A stretch of 64,000 bases of DNA from Symbiodinium natans (GCA_905221605.1 CAJNDS010002116.1:547741-611740), one strand, 5' to 3'. Numbered from the stretch's first letter, positions 34,701-42,154 are shown. Program-made: numbers and translations. The notes: generated from the sequence alone by a model not told the origin.

Positions 34701-37700
34701 CTTTGGCAGCTGATGCTCATGATGCTTGGTTTGGGCTGCCTAGCCCCAAATGCCTGCGGCAGCTGATGCTCGTGATGCCCGCTTTGGGTTGCCTAGCCCA
34801 AAAGGCCTGTTGCAGCTGATGCTCATGATGCTTGGTTTGGGCTGCCTAACCCCAAGGCCTGTGGCAGCTGATGCTCGTGATGCCCTTTGGGTTGCTTAGC
34901 CCGAAGGGCCTGTGGCAGCTGACGCTCATGATGCTTGCCCCAAAGGCCCGTGGCAGCTGATGATCGTGATGCCCGCTTTGGGTTGCCTAGCCCAAAAGGC
35001 CTGTGGCAGCTGATGCTCATGATGCTTGGTTTGGGCTGCCTGGCCCCAACGGCCTGTGGCAGCTGATGCTCGTATGCCCGCTTTGGGTTGCCTAGCCCAA
35101 AAGGCCTGTGGCAGCTGATGCTCATGATGCTTGGTTTGGGCTGCCTAGCCCCAAAAGGTCTGTGGCAGCTGATGCTCGTGATGCGCGCTTTGGGTTGCCT
35201 AGCCCAAAAGGCCTGTGGCAGATGATGCTCATGATGCCTGGTATGGGCTGCCTAGCTAGCCCCAAAGGCCTGCGGCAGCTGATGCTCGTGATGCCCCACT
35301 TTGGGTTGCCTAGCCCAAAGGGCTTGTGGCAGCTGATGCTCGTGATGCCCGCTTTGGGTTGCCTAGCCCAAAAGGCCTGTGGCAGTTGATTCTTGGTTTG
35401 GGCCCCAAAGGCCCATGGCAGCTGATCGTGCTAGCCCCAAAGGCCTGCGGCAGCTGATGCTCGTGATGCCCCACTTTGGGTTGCCTAGCCCAAAGGGCTT
35501 GTGGCAGCTGATGCTCGTGTTGCCCGCTCTGGGCTGCCTAGCTTGAAAAGGCCTGTGGCAGCTGATGCTCGTGATGCTTGGTTTTGGCTGCCTGGCCCCA
35601 CAGGCCTATGGCAGATGATAGGTAGCTTAAACCAAGCATCACAAGCATCAGCTGCCACAGGCCTTTGGAGCTAGGCAGCCCAAACCAAGCATCACAAGCA
35701 TCAGCTGAAACAGGCCTCTTGGGCCAGGCCGGCCAAATGGGGGCAGCCTTTGGTCTAAACCAAGCATCAAGCGTGGAGTAGGCAGCCCCAAGCGGGCATC
35801 ACGAGCATCAGTTGCCACGGGGCTAGGCAGCCCAAAGCGACACAGCAGCGGCGAGCATCAGGAGCATCAGCTGCGACTGTTTGCAGGAGGCGGGCATCAT
35901 GAGCATCAGCTGCGGGCCCTCTGACATCAGGCCCGCCCGCAGCCTACCCCACGGCCTGTGGCAGATGATGCCGATTTGATGCCCGGTTTGGGCTGCCTCC
36001 TAGGCCTAAAGGCCTGTTGCAGCTGATGCTCAGGATGCTGGGTTTGGGCCGCCTGACCCCGAACGCCTTTGGCAGCTGATGCCCATGATGCTCGGTTTGG
36101 GTTGCTGAACATCTATGATGCGGTTGGGCTGCCTAGCCTTACAGGGCCTGTTGTAACAGGATTGTGTGAAGTCTTCTTACGGCGCCTAAACCCCAAACCA
36201 TCCCAAACCCCAAGCCCCAAGCCCCAAGCCCCAAGCCCCAAGCCCCAACACCCCAAAACCCCAAAACCCCAAAACCTCTAAACCCCTAAACCCCTAAACC
36301 CCAAAACCCCTTGAGCTCTCTGCAGGTTCGAATTCGATGTTGACAAGATTAACTTCGGCACCGTGAGCTTCGGGTTCCTGAACTCGAGGATGCTGACGCT
36401 CACGAACACCTCGGAGGCGGGAGCCCTTTCTCCTGAAGGTTTTTTGTTTATTTATTATTTATTTTTTATTTCTTAAAAGGGCCTTTTGGGGGTGTTTTAA
36501 GGGTTTCTATAAGGGTTTCTAGGGTTCTTTAAGGTTGCGGGGGTTTGAGGGTGTTAGGGTTCATACGGACTTAGGGTTTAGGGTTGAGGGTTACGTCGAT
36601 TTCGGGCTCTGCGGCCTGGAAATGGGTTTCGGGGGTGAGCCTTGGGGGGCTTGTGCCAAGAGAACCCTCCGAACGGCAACGGAATTTGCGGAGCCGAGCG
36701 CGTGTTGCTTTGTTGCTCCCAGCCTTCCCGAAGTCCCCAAACCCGCAAGTCCTGGGCCGACATTCAGGCTAGGCGGGTTTAGGGCTTAGGGCTTAGGGCT
36801 TAGGGCTTAGGGTCTAGGGTTTAGGGTTCAGGGTTTAGGCTTTCTTGTTTCTTGCGTGCGGCTGTACTTAGTGGCCCTTGGGAGCGTAGAAGCAGCCTGA
36901 AGAAGGGGTGTAAGTGGCTAGAACCAGAATCACCCTACCGATAGCCTACAATAACAGTCCTAAACAGGGATTTACTTACAGTCCTTAATAGGGATTATAG
37001 TGGGGGGAGGGGGGGGGGTACTGTAATCCCTGTTAAGGACTGTTGGTTTAAGAAGGAACATCCCCAAGCCTTCCACAGCCGCCGGTGATCTCCAGGAGCA
37101 CTCCCTGAAATCCCCAGACCCCAACTCCCAAAGCCGTGGAACCCGACGATTCCATTGACCCGAAGCCCTCAACCCCAAAACAAACCCTGACAACGAGACC
37201 CTGCATCCCTGGAGCCGCCAACCCTTTGAATTCCAACCCTAAACCCTAAACCCTAAACCCTACACCCTAAACCCTAAACCCTAAACCCTAAACCCGAAAC
37301 CCGAAACCCCAAACCCCAAACCCTGAACCCTTGTGGGCTTTAGGCTTTAGGGCTTTCTGGGTTCTTCCCCTCGTCTCTGCGCTGCCGATGTCCTCAGGTG
37401 CCCTGCTACTACACGTTGATGGTGAAGGGAGATGAGGCCTCTGGGGTTTAGGGTGTCGAGGTTTGGGGTTTAGGTTTCAGGGTTTGGGGGTTTGGGGTTC
37501 AGGGGTTTGTGGCTTAGGTTTTCGGGGTTTTGGGGGGATAGGGGGCCTTGAGCTTCGTGGAGGTGTTGAGGGGTTGCAGAGTCAGAGAGGGGGCGCGGGG
37601 AGGTGAAGCTTCGGGATACTCGCCCGAAGTTCAGCGTTTAGGCTTCAGGGTTTACCCTCAGCGCTATCCCTAAACCCTAAATGCTAAGCCCTAAACCCTA

Positions 37701-38787
37701 AACCCCAAGCCCTAAACCTGAAACCCTAAACCCAAAACCCTATCCCCGAAACCCGAAATGTCGGGTAGTTCATGGGGCCGCGGGGCCAGGGTGTAGGGGG
37801 TGGTTGTCTCAAGCCCAAAGCCATAGCATCCTCAGGCGTCTGTGTGCAGTGGGGTTTGGGGTTTCGGGTTTTCCTGTTTTCGGGTTTTCGGGTTTTCGGG
37901 CTTTCGGGTTTAGGAGTTTAGGGGTTTAGGGGTTTAGGTGTTTAGGGGTTGGGGGTTTCGGGGCTTACATCTAGGGCACCCGAAAGTGTAGGAAGGGAAC
38001 CTCAACACCTCCCATCCTCAAGTCAAACTATAGATATGAGTCACAATCCTGTGGATCTACAAGAATGCGTATACCATGGTAGATGCACCTCAAGTTCCCC
38101 AAACCCTAAACACCCAAGGCCATTTTCAATTTCTGTAGATGGTGACTTACTACGTACGTTCCTCCACAGCAGCATCGTTCAGGGCTTTAACGGCCGAGGT
38201 TCGGGGAACTGAGGGGGGGGGGGGGCGAATTTAGGGTTGAGGGCTTCATCAGCTTTAGGGGCGACTGTCTAAATTCAACTGCTGCAATGAATCCCCTTAA
38301 AAGGACCGCCCTCATCCAAAGTGGGAGCAAACCTCCATGTTGTGTTTTTTAGGGCTTCCTATGCTTCTTGAGTCTACATTAAGCTTTAAATTTCGTAACC
38401 CTCCCCAAAGTTCTCCCCGAAAATTGAAGCTGCGGGCCAAGGCCCCACCCAGCAACGAGTTCGAGATCATCCCGTCTCGCGGCACCTTGCTGCCGAACTG
38501 TGCACAGCGAATTCAGGCCACGGCTTTGGGTTTAGGGTTTAGGGTTTCGGGTTTCGGGTTTCGGCTCTAGGGTTTAGGGTTTAGGGTTTGGGGTTTCGGC
38601 TTTCGGGTTTAGGGTTTAGGGTTTGGGGTTTAGGGTTTAGGGTTTGGGGTTTAGGGTTTGGGGTTTAGGGTTTAGGGCATATCCGGAGGCCCAGCTTGCA
38701 GAAGATATACATCAGCTTCCCCGTTATTTCGTTCCCGCGTCTGTTTTTTCTACCATGAATTGCCAACTAGGATCTCCAGCTTGGGCC

Positions 38788-38827
<40 letters not shown>

Positions 38828-40259
38828 CCCCTTTCCGTAAGCCCCAAAAGCCCCGGCAAACCTAAGCCTTAAACCCGAAAGCCCTAAACCTTGAACGTTT
38901 TAGGGTTTCATGGTTTCGGAGTTTTAGGGTTCAGTGCCTTCGGGGTTTAGGCATAGACCTTGAACCCCGGCAGCAGGTAGATTTCATCAGCAGCACGGAA
39001 AAGAAGTACGACACCAGGCCGTGCGCACGTGGAACGCTGCAGGGGCAGCTGTAGCGATCGAGGGTCTAGGCTTGTGGGCGTAGTCGGTAGGGTCTATGGG
39101 TTAGGGTGTAAGGGTTGCCCTAAACCCTAAACCCTAAACCCCAAACCCTAAACCCTAAGCCCTAAGCCCCTAAACCCTAAACCCTAAACCCTAAACCCTA
39201 AACCCTAAACCCTAAACCCTAAACCCTAAACCCTAAACCCTAAACCCTAAACCCTAAAAAGGGGTTTGGGAGACTCAGTCTCGTGTCTTGACCGTTGGGA
39301 GTTCGGCTCAAGGGGGATGACATGGGTAAGAAATGTTTGGGTCTTCTGAAACTCTGGGCAGACGGTTTTAGGGTTTAGGGTTTCGGGTTTCGGGTTTGGG
39401 GTTTAGGGTTTAGGGTTAGTGAAGGCTGCGTCCATCATGCAATGCACTGGATAAGGATCAGGGGCCCTAAGCCCCAAACCCTAAACCCCCTAAACAAACC
39501 CTAAACCCTGAACTCTAAGCCGTCTAGGGTTCAAGGCAGTTAAGGGGTCTCAGGGTTGCGCATTCCCAGTGCGCCGCAGGATGATAGACACGGGACAGAA
39601 GAAAGTGGCAAAGGGGGAGATGGGACAAAGCCTTATTGCAACACCCCCAAATACCATGATACTTGTCATGTTGGAGAGTCCCTAAAGCCTGTTTGCGCAC
39701 CCCCCCCCCCCCACACAATATGAGAAGATGGGATATTGATATGGATGATTGCGTGCTTTAGAGCCGGTTGCAAGAGCAGCCCTATCCCCTGGTGTAGGGC
39801 CTAGGGTTACACCCGCAAGCCTGGCCAGGCTCTCCGTCGATCTGGAGGGCGTTGGGAAGGACCGACCTCGACTTGAGCTGCTTGGGGTTTGGGGCTTGGG
39901 GCTTGGGGATTAGGGCTAGGGTTTAGGGTTTAGGGCTTAGGGTTTAGGGGTTAGGGTTTAGGGTTTAGGGTTTAGGGTGTGCGGGGGTTGGGGTTTGGGG
40001 TTTAGGGGTAGTTGCATGTAGGGGTCTTGCGGTACCCTAGATCTTGTTGTAGCCAGTTATGGCGAGAGCTTCTCTATTTTTTCGAAGTGAGTCTTCATGT
40101 CCAATGGATTCTGTTTCTAAGGTGCCCTCGCCCTACACCCTGTTTGTCTGGCCCTAAGCCCTCAAACCCTGAACCCCGAGCCCTACGCAAGCCCAGTCGC
40201 GCGACAAAACGCAGGAACTCCTTTCCATTCCCATCTTCGCCCAGTGCGCCGTGCCAACA
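12482..40259 (+). CDS. HYDIN: HYDIN-like ciliary central-pair protein, N-terminal part, about 38 mini-exons, 3' end not found
   Basis: HYDIN is a giant axonemal protein of ASH/MSP-like beta domains needed for the central pair of motile cilia. Successive mini-exons, joined in phase, follow the vertebrate HYDIN N-terminus almost residue by residue as I remember it. Examples are VPIDVPLF joined to SVHPPVIAFVEFEG, then TVTLRNMDNVARRVK, DSPYFE, VAPGMEVSYVVRFKPDAR, LLDFPD, RTVLVRNVGD, DTYVGLES, FKIEPLNGRLW, GIGPKATFSYDELD, VGNVFVESAHRYE, VTLAFRGTSVRPK, INFGTVSFGF, RLSVDLEGVGK and LLSIPIFAQCAVP. The recognised part covers roughly 600 residues of a protein that has about 5,100 in mammals. Exon lists are in the three block entries. 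Introns hold telomere-like arrays, two HNH genes and a 6.5-kb satellite. The last exon ends on a GC donor and I see no continuation in the window. Confidence 0.85.
13196..13318. repeat. Telomere-like (CCCTAAA)n
   Basis: About 120 bp of C-strand heptamers, mostly perfect, starting with CCCTACA variants. Confidence 0.93.
13680..13757. repeat. Telomere-like (TTTAGGG)n
   Basis: G-strand heptamers in the intron between exons 13588-13620 and 13983-14037. Confidence 0.92.
14383..14535. repeat. 10-bp variant array (ACTACCCTAA)n
   Basis: About 14 copies of a 10-bp unit alternating CTACCCTGAA, CTACCCTACA and CTACCCTAAA. It is a telomere-like word with an inserted ACT, confined to this intron. Confidence 0.92.
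15858..15960. repeat. Telomere-like (TTTAGGG)n
   Basis: G-strand heptamers right after the exon ending at 15829. C-strand repeats at about 15680-15770 lie just before that exon, giving an inverted bracket. Confidence 0.88.
16897..18066 (+). CDS. Intron-borne double HNH endonuclease-like protein, copy 2
   Basis: Open frame of 389 codons from ATG 16897 (a GTG at 16798 would give 422). It has the same plan as copy 1: SSGWQVSSHGRV, VHRLVAAAFLG, VNHLD, NNCVANLQYAT, QASKLLGVRHEAIS, then GEVWQSARYPG, VSNHGRV, VHRLVAATFLG, VNHKD, NNHVQNLEYVT, HTGVHSATVSRICRG and the C-terminal GEEWRPVVLEG. Both HNH cores keep the leading His and the Asn-His and Asn residues, so this copy looks intact. Domain assignments are from memory of HNH_3, NUMOD4 and NUMOD1. 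It lies wholly inside a HYDIN intron. Whether it is expressed from its own promoter or from the pre-mRNA cannot be seen. Confidence 0.84.
   Translation: MRCIGHFFRRPWPLHLDLLQVRGTSSGWQVSSHGRVRSCVGRVSFGTMHASGYRRVRISGQPIYVHRLVAAAFLGPLPHPNCWQVNHLDLNPSNNCVANLQYATPAENQVHAWATNPSRQASAGKAVLWRSCGEESWTFCSSHKQASKLLGVRHEAISKCCHGLQRKSQGNGTWYEFRPPPADQSLLLGEVWQSARYPGDHGRIENLSVSNHGRVAQDRRHFTGASYGTRLSTGYHVVIRAGRTLMVHRLVAATFLGDPASPDHEVNHKDADPGNNHVQNLEYVTRSENMKHSWQLRPKALRKSPNCKAVQARLIAEDSPEAPWLDFDSIVAASAHTGVHSATVSRICRGLQGSASWEFRFSVEEQLPGEEWRPVVLEGARRPAHRRAR
18067..18674. other. Spacer between HNH copies 2 and 3
   Basis: About 610 bp without recognisable coding motifs or telomere-like arrays. A pyrimidine-rich stretch (TTTTTTGTCTGCAG) follows the stop of copy 2. 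No inverted repeats or target-site duplications are evident by eye. Confidence 0.5.
18675..19879 (+). pseudogene. Double HNH endonuclease-like gene, copy 3, frameshifted
   Basis: The frame starts at ATG 18675 and matches copies 1 and 2 through the second HNH core (VHRLVAATFLG, VNHKD, RGNNH). Near 19565-19570 it is one nucleotide shorter than the other copies, between the NN of the core and NLEYVT. From there the homologous sequence (NLEYVTPAENMRHAYA through GEEWRPVVLQG) continues in another frame to a TGA at 19877-19879. The first half and the NUMOD modules are intact, so a truncated single-core product is possible. A sequencing or assembly error is the other explanation. The C-terminal third is closer to copy 1 (same GSWLEFESIKAAAAHTG) than to copy 2, its neighbour. 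Confidence 0.75.
20215..29313 (+). CDS. HYDIN exon block B (middle ASH-type domains and acidic/basic linker)
   Basis: Exons: 20215-20260, 20491-20549, 20867-20906, 21636-21709, 21964-22005, 22404-22446, 22756-22806, 22998-23057, 23424-23465, 23643-23686, 23884-about 23956, 24716-24758, 25819-25870, 26604-26642, 26905-about 26978, 27233-27272, about 27606-27660, 28639-28660 and 29268-29313. The order of motifs follows HYDIN: VSIFFTPP, YGEMEAVATLRG, VTIRNDSDVPIDF and WRLFASTMEEAQ. A charged linker (DEESDSGSDGERR) follows, then KYATRRQ, FKIEPLNGRLW, GLGIGPK, LLNQGDIEVDF, FKFTPDHGTI, CEIVVDFKPKEPG and FEWALQ, with VTLAFRGTSVRPK last. Most donors are GC; GT occurs at 20261, 22807, 23466, 27273 and 29314. 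Phase between 23956 and 24716 does not close cleanly, so an exon edge there is wrong or missing. The exon for the strand after FCPKA (24.8-25.8 kb) was not found. Confidence 0.8.
23075..23165. repeat. Telomere-like (CCCTAAA)n
   Basis: C-strand heptamers with CCCTAAG variants after the exon 22998-23057. Confidence 0.88.
24213..24325. repeat. Telomere-like (CCCTAAA)n
   Basis: About 110 bp of almost perfect C-strand heptamers. Confidence 0.95.
24550..24680. repeat. Telomere-like (CCCTAAA)n
   Basis: About 130 bp of perfect C-strand heptamers just 5' of the exon at 24716. Confidence 0.95.
24970..25800. other. Intron sequence between HYDIN exons, no exon recognised
   Basis: 24,970-25,550 is ordinary-looking sequence open in several frames on both strands, with no motif I know. 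It may hide one HYDIN exon (the YxxTIYCDISGRE strand). 25,675-25,800 is a 9-bp array, listed separately. Confidence 0.4.
25675..25800. repeat. 9-bp variant array (CCCCTGAAG)n then (CCCCTAAAG)n
   Basis: About 13 copies, switching from GAAG to AAAG midway. It is a telomere-like relative private to this intron, directly upstream of exon 25819-25870. Confidence 0.92.
26785..26872. repeat. AT microsatellite in a HYDIN intron
   Basis: (AT)n with interspersed GATACATA and AATAAA words, between exons 26604-26642 and 26905-26978. Confidence 0.9.
26994..27046. repeat. Telomere-like (TTTAGGG)n
   Basis: Seven near-perfect G-strand heptamers directly after the exon ending near 26978. Confidence 0.93.
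27276..27362. repeat. Telomere-like (TTTAGGG)n
   Basis: G-strand heptamers starting a few bases after the exon end at 27272. Confidence 0.92.
27958..28022. repeat. Telomere-like (TTTAGGG)n
   Basis: About nine perfect G-strand heptamers in the 27.66-28.64 kb intron. A C-strand block (CCCTAAA then CCCTAAG) follows at 28285-28420, so this intron could form a long hairpin. Confidence 0.94.
28285..28420. repeat. Telomere-like (CCCTAAA)n / (CCCTAAG)n
   Basis: C-strand heptamers that switch to a homogeneous CCCTAAG block of about 13 copies. Confidence 0.93.
29033..29208. repeat. Telomere-like (CCCTAAA)n, longest perfect block
   Basis: About 175 bp, roughly 25 heptamers with only one or two substitutions, 60 bp upstream of exon 29268-29313. 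Confidence 0.96.
29335..29472. repeat. 10-bp variant array (CCCCTAAACA)n
   Basis: About 10 copies of CCCCTAAACA, beginning 20 bp after the GT donor at 29314. Another intron-private telomere-like variant. Confidence 0.92.
29690..36150. repeat. 53-bp satellite (about 120 monomers) with higher-order structure
   Basis: Monomers share the core GGCAGCTGATGCTC. Two types alternate: A ends its variable part with GCCTGGCCCCAAAGGCCTGC, and B has GCCCGCTTTGGGTTGCCTAG. At 29.7-31.1 kb the A-B dimer is a regular 103-106-bp unit. From 31.3 kb monomers are more diverged and include truncated units. A block of about 1.43 kb is duplicated (31.40-32.83 and 32.83-34.26 kb) with a partial third copy. Units at about 35,640-35,930 are inverted. 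GGCCTG...CAGGCC-like dyads inside each monomer could form small hairpins. Because 53 and 106 are not multiples of three, the short frames that recur (about 71 codons on the minus strand) are by-products, not genes. Confidence 0.95.
35630..35935. repeat. Inverted satellite units at the array's right end
   Basis: Here the core appears as its reverse complement (GAGCATCAGCTGCC) several times, while the flanking units on both sides are in the main orientation. Confidence 0.9.
36326..40259 (+). CDS. HYDIN exon block C (last recognised exons)
   Basis: Exons: 36326-36416 (INFGTVSFGF, LTLTNTSE), 37398-37436 (VPCYYTLMVKGDE), 38453-38516 (NEFEIIPSRGTLLP), 38977-39017 (VDFISSTEKKYDT), 39829-39859 (LSVDLEGVGK) and 40215-40259 (ELLSIPIFAQCAVPT). 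Motifs align with the HYDIN region FGDVSFGF...NNTS...FTISPDCGTI...SNTVQKYELALVVDVEGIG...ITARCVVP. Donors at 36417, 37437, 38517, 39018 and 40260 are GC. The intron 39860-40214 starts with GA and ends with AG, and the phase is exact. The exon for the region between 37436 and 38453 (about 20 residues in the animal protein) was not found and may be absent here. Confidence 0.82.
37230..37325. repeat. Telomere-like (CCCTAAA)n
   Basis: C-strand heptamers before exon 37398-37436, with G-strand TTTAGGG-like words after it (37440-37520). Confidence 0.9.
38526..38676. repeat. Telomere-like (TTTAGGG)n
   Basis: About 150 bp of TTTAGGG/TTTCGGG/TTTGGGG words beginning 10 bp after the exon end at 38516. 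Confidence 0.92.
38789..38824. repeat. Poly-C tract
   Basis: 36 consecutive C residues. Similar but shorter C or G runs occur at 6257, 8040, 10159, 22966, 28783 and 39700. Confidence 0.97.
39115..39258. repeat. Telomere-like (CCCTAAA)n
   Basis: About 140 bp of C-strand heptamers. G-strand copies follow at 39375-39418 and 39888-39980. Confidence 0.94.
39888..39980. repeat. Telomere-like (TTTAGGG)n in the GA-AG intron
   Basis: TTTAGGG/CTTGGGG words starting about 30 bp after the GA donor at 39860. This is the last telomere-like array of the HYDIN region. Confidence 0.9.
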
Positions 40260-40373
40260 GCATGGGACCCGGTTTGGGAGGGGGGGGGGGTGGGCGGCGT
40301 GAAGACGGCAGGTGCCGGCTTCCATTGAAGTTGGACGGAGGGCCTATTTTTTTGGTACTTTTTTTTTTTTTTT

Positions 40374-40510
40374 GGTGGTCTCCTGGTCCCGTGGTCCCCT
40401 GGTCTGCTGGTCTCCTGGTCTCCTGGTCCCCTGGTCTCCTGGTCTGCTGGTCCCCTGGTCGGCTGGTTTCCCGGTCTGCTGGTCTCGTGGTCTGCTGGTC
40501 CTGTGCTTTT
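40374..40510. repeat. 9-bp array (CTGGTCTCC)n
   Basis: About 14 units of CTGGTCTCC/CTGGTCCCC/CTGGTCTG after a T-rich run. A shorter relative lies at 53,030-53,125. Confidence 0.93.
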
Positions 40511-40599
40511 TCGGCCCGCGGTCTCTCGGTCCTCTGGCGCCCTTTCACGGGTCCTCCTGGGCCTCTGAGCCTCCTGACCCTATAGTACGTAAAGTAAAT

Positions 40600-41235
40600 T
40601 TTGCAAAGATAAACACATGTATACAGTATAATATGATATTAACATATTAATAGTAATATATTAATATACATTAATACATATATACATACATATATATATA
40701 TATATATATGTTAATACATGAATATATGAATATATGAATATATGAATATATGAATATATGAATATATGAATATATGAATATATGAATATATGAATATATG
40801 AATATATGAATATATGAATATATGAATATATGAATATATGAATATATGAATATATGAATATATGAATATATGAATATATTAAAAATTACATGAAACACAT
40901 TAAATAATTAAATATATTATTATAGTAATATTTTATATATTCATATATATTTGCATATTTTAATATATTTATGTACATATATATATATATAGTCTTTTTG
41001 TTGTATTTCTCATAGACATTATATATATATATATACATATTTATATATTTCCATATATTTCTATATATCTATACATATATACATACATATACATATATAT
41101 ATTTATGTATATATATGTATATTTATATTTATATTTATATTTATTTATATATGATGTATATTATATAGTCTATCTAGTATATATATATATATATATACAC
41201 ATACATATATATATATAGATACCATACACACAACA
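40600..41235. repeat. AT-rich microsatellite region
   Basis: About 640 bp almost entirely A/T with (AT)n and (ATAC)n blocks. It includes the 8-bp array at 40714-40880. Confidence 0.94.
40714..40880. repeat. 8-bp array (TATGAATA)n
   Basis: About 20 perfect tandem copies. The minus-strand frame reading YSYIHIFI repeats is a by-product. Confidence 0.96.
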
Positions 41236-41335
41236 TATTGAAGCGCAACCAACACCAAAAAAAAGGACAAACAAAACGCTCAGAAGCGCAAAACAAAGCT
41301 AAAACCCAAAAAGTGCCAAGAGCGCCAAAAGGCTT

Positions 41336-41422
41336 CAAAAAGCGCAAAAAGCGCAAAAGGCGCAGAAAGCGCAGAAAGCGCAAAAAACGCAAAAAGCGCA
41401 AAAAGCGCAAAAAGCGCAAATG
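41336..41422. repeat. 9-bp array (GCGCAAAAA)n
   Basis: About nine units with GCGCAGAAA variants. 9 bp being a multiple of three, it gives spurious Lys/Arg-rich and Phe/Cys-rich frames. Confidence 0.93.
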
Positions 41423-41617
41423 CCCTGAAAAGCATAGCGTGCAGAGCGCATTTTCAGACCATTGTCAAAGGAACAAAACTCTCGCAAATTTTTTCGCAGG
41501 AGTTTCTGATATTCTGTGTGCCCCATGCCAACCTTGCCCATGAATGCCCTAGCCACGCTGTGTTTTCCATTTGTTTTCCAGTACAAAATGCCGTTCTGCA
41601 GCTGATGTTTTTGCAGG

Positions 41618-42098
41618 CAAAGGCCCAGAGTCCGTACTGCAGCTTCAGACTTTTGGGTTCAGGCCGGGAAGCCAAGGCCCACAGTCCGTACTGCAGCTTA
41701 AGACTTTTGGGTTCAGGCCGTGAAGCAAAGGCCCAAAGTCCGTACTGCAGCTTAAGACTTTTGGGGTCAGGCCGGGAACCAAGGCCCAGAGTCCGTACTG
41801 CAGCTTAAGACTTTTGGGTTCAGGCCGGGAAGCAAAGGCCCAGAGTCCGTACTGCAGCTTAAGACTTTTGGGTTCAGGCCGGGAAGCAAAGGCCCAGAGT
41901 CCGTACTGCAGCTTAAGACTTTTGGGTTCAGGCCGGGAAGCAAAGGCCCAGAGTCCGTACTGCAGCTTAAGACTTTGGGGTTCAAGCCGGGAAGCAAAGG
42001 CCCAGAGTCCGTACTGCAGCTTAAGACTTTGGGGTTCAGGCCGGGAAGCAAAGGCCCAGAGTCCGTACTGCAGCTTAAGACTTTTGGGTTCAGGCCGC
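41618..42098. repeat. 54-bp tandem array, nine copies
   Basis: The shared core GTCCGTACTGCAGCTTAAG recurs at 41,630, 41,684, 41,738, 41,791, 41,845, 41,899, 41,953, 42,007 and 42,061, followed in each unit by GACTTTTGGGTTCAGGCCGG. Copies differ by a few substitutions and one 1-bp deletion. 54 is divisible by three, so both strands stay open through the array (about 110-170 codons). I treat this as a by-product because the upstream context does not look coding. Confidence 0.95.
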
Positions 42099-42154
42099 GA
42101 AAAATTGCCCAGAGCCGCGCGTTTTTTTTGCTGCAAGGAATAAACATACATTTT

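Larger units (their letters stand above)
29314..36325 (+). other. HYDIN intron (GT-AG, 7.0 kb) filled by satellite DNA
   Basis: The exon ending at 29313 leaves AA. The exon at 36326 supplies G, restoring Lys and the HYDIN order (GTSVRPK then FEFDVDKINFGTVSFGF). In between lie a CCCCTAAACA array, a G-rich telomere-like stretch, the 53-bp satellite, and C-rich repeats near the acceptor. Confidence 0.85.

Noticed and set aside
29686-36112. Many 60-200-codon frames in the satellite, including collagen-like or antifreeze-like looking repeats on the minus strand
   Set aside because: Units of 53/106 bp shift the frame each copy, the frames are interrupted regularly, and the block sits within an intron between phase-matched exons.
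40671-40898. Open frame reading Tyr/Ile/His repeats
   Set aside because: It is the translation of an 8-bp TATGAATA array.
41645-42151. Frames of 110-170 codons through the 54-bp array
   Set aside because: Open only because the unit is divisible by three; no start context or flanking coding sequence seen.
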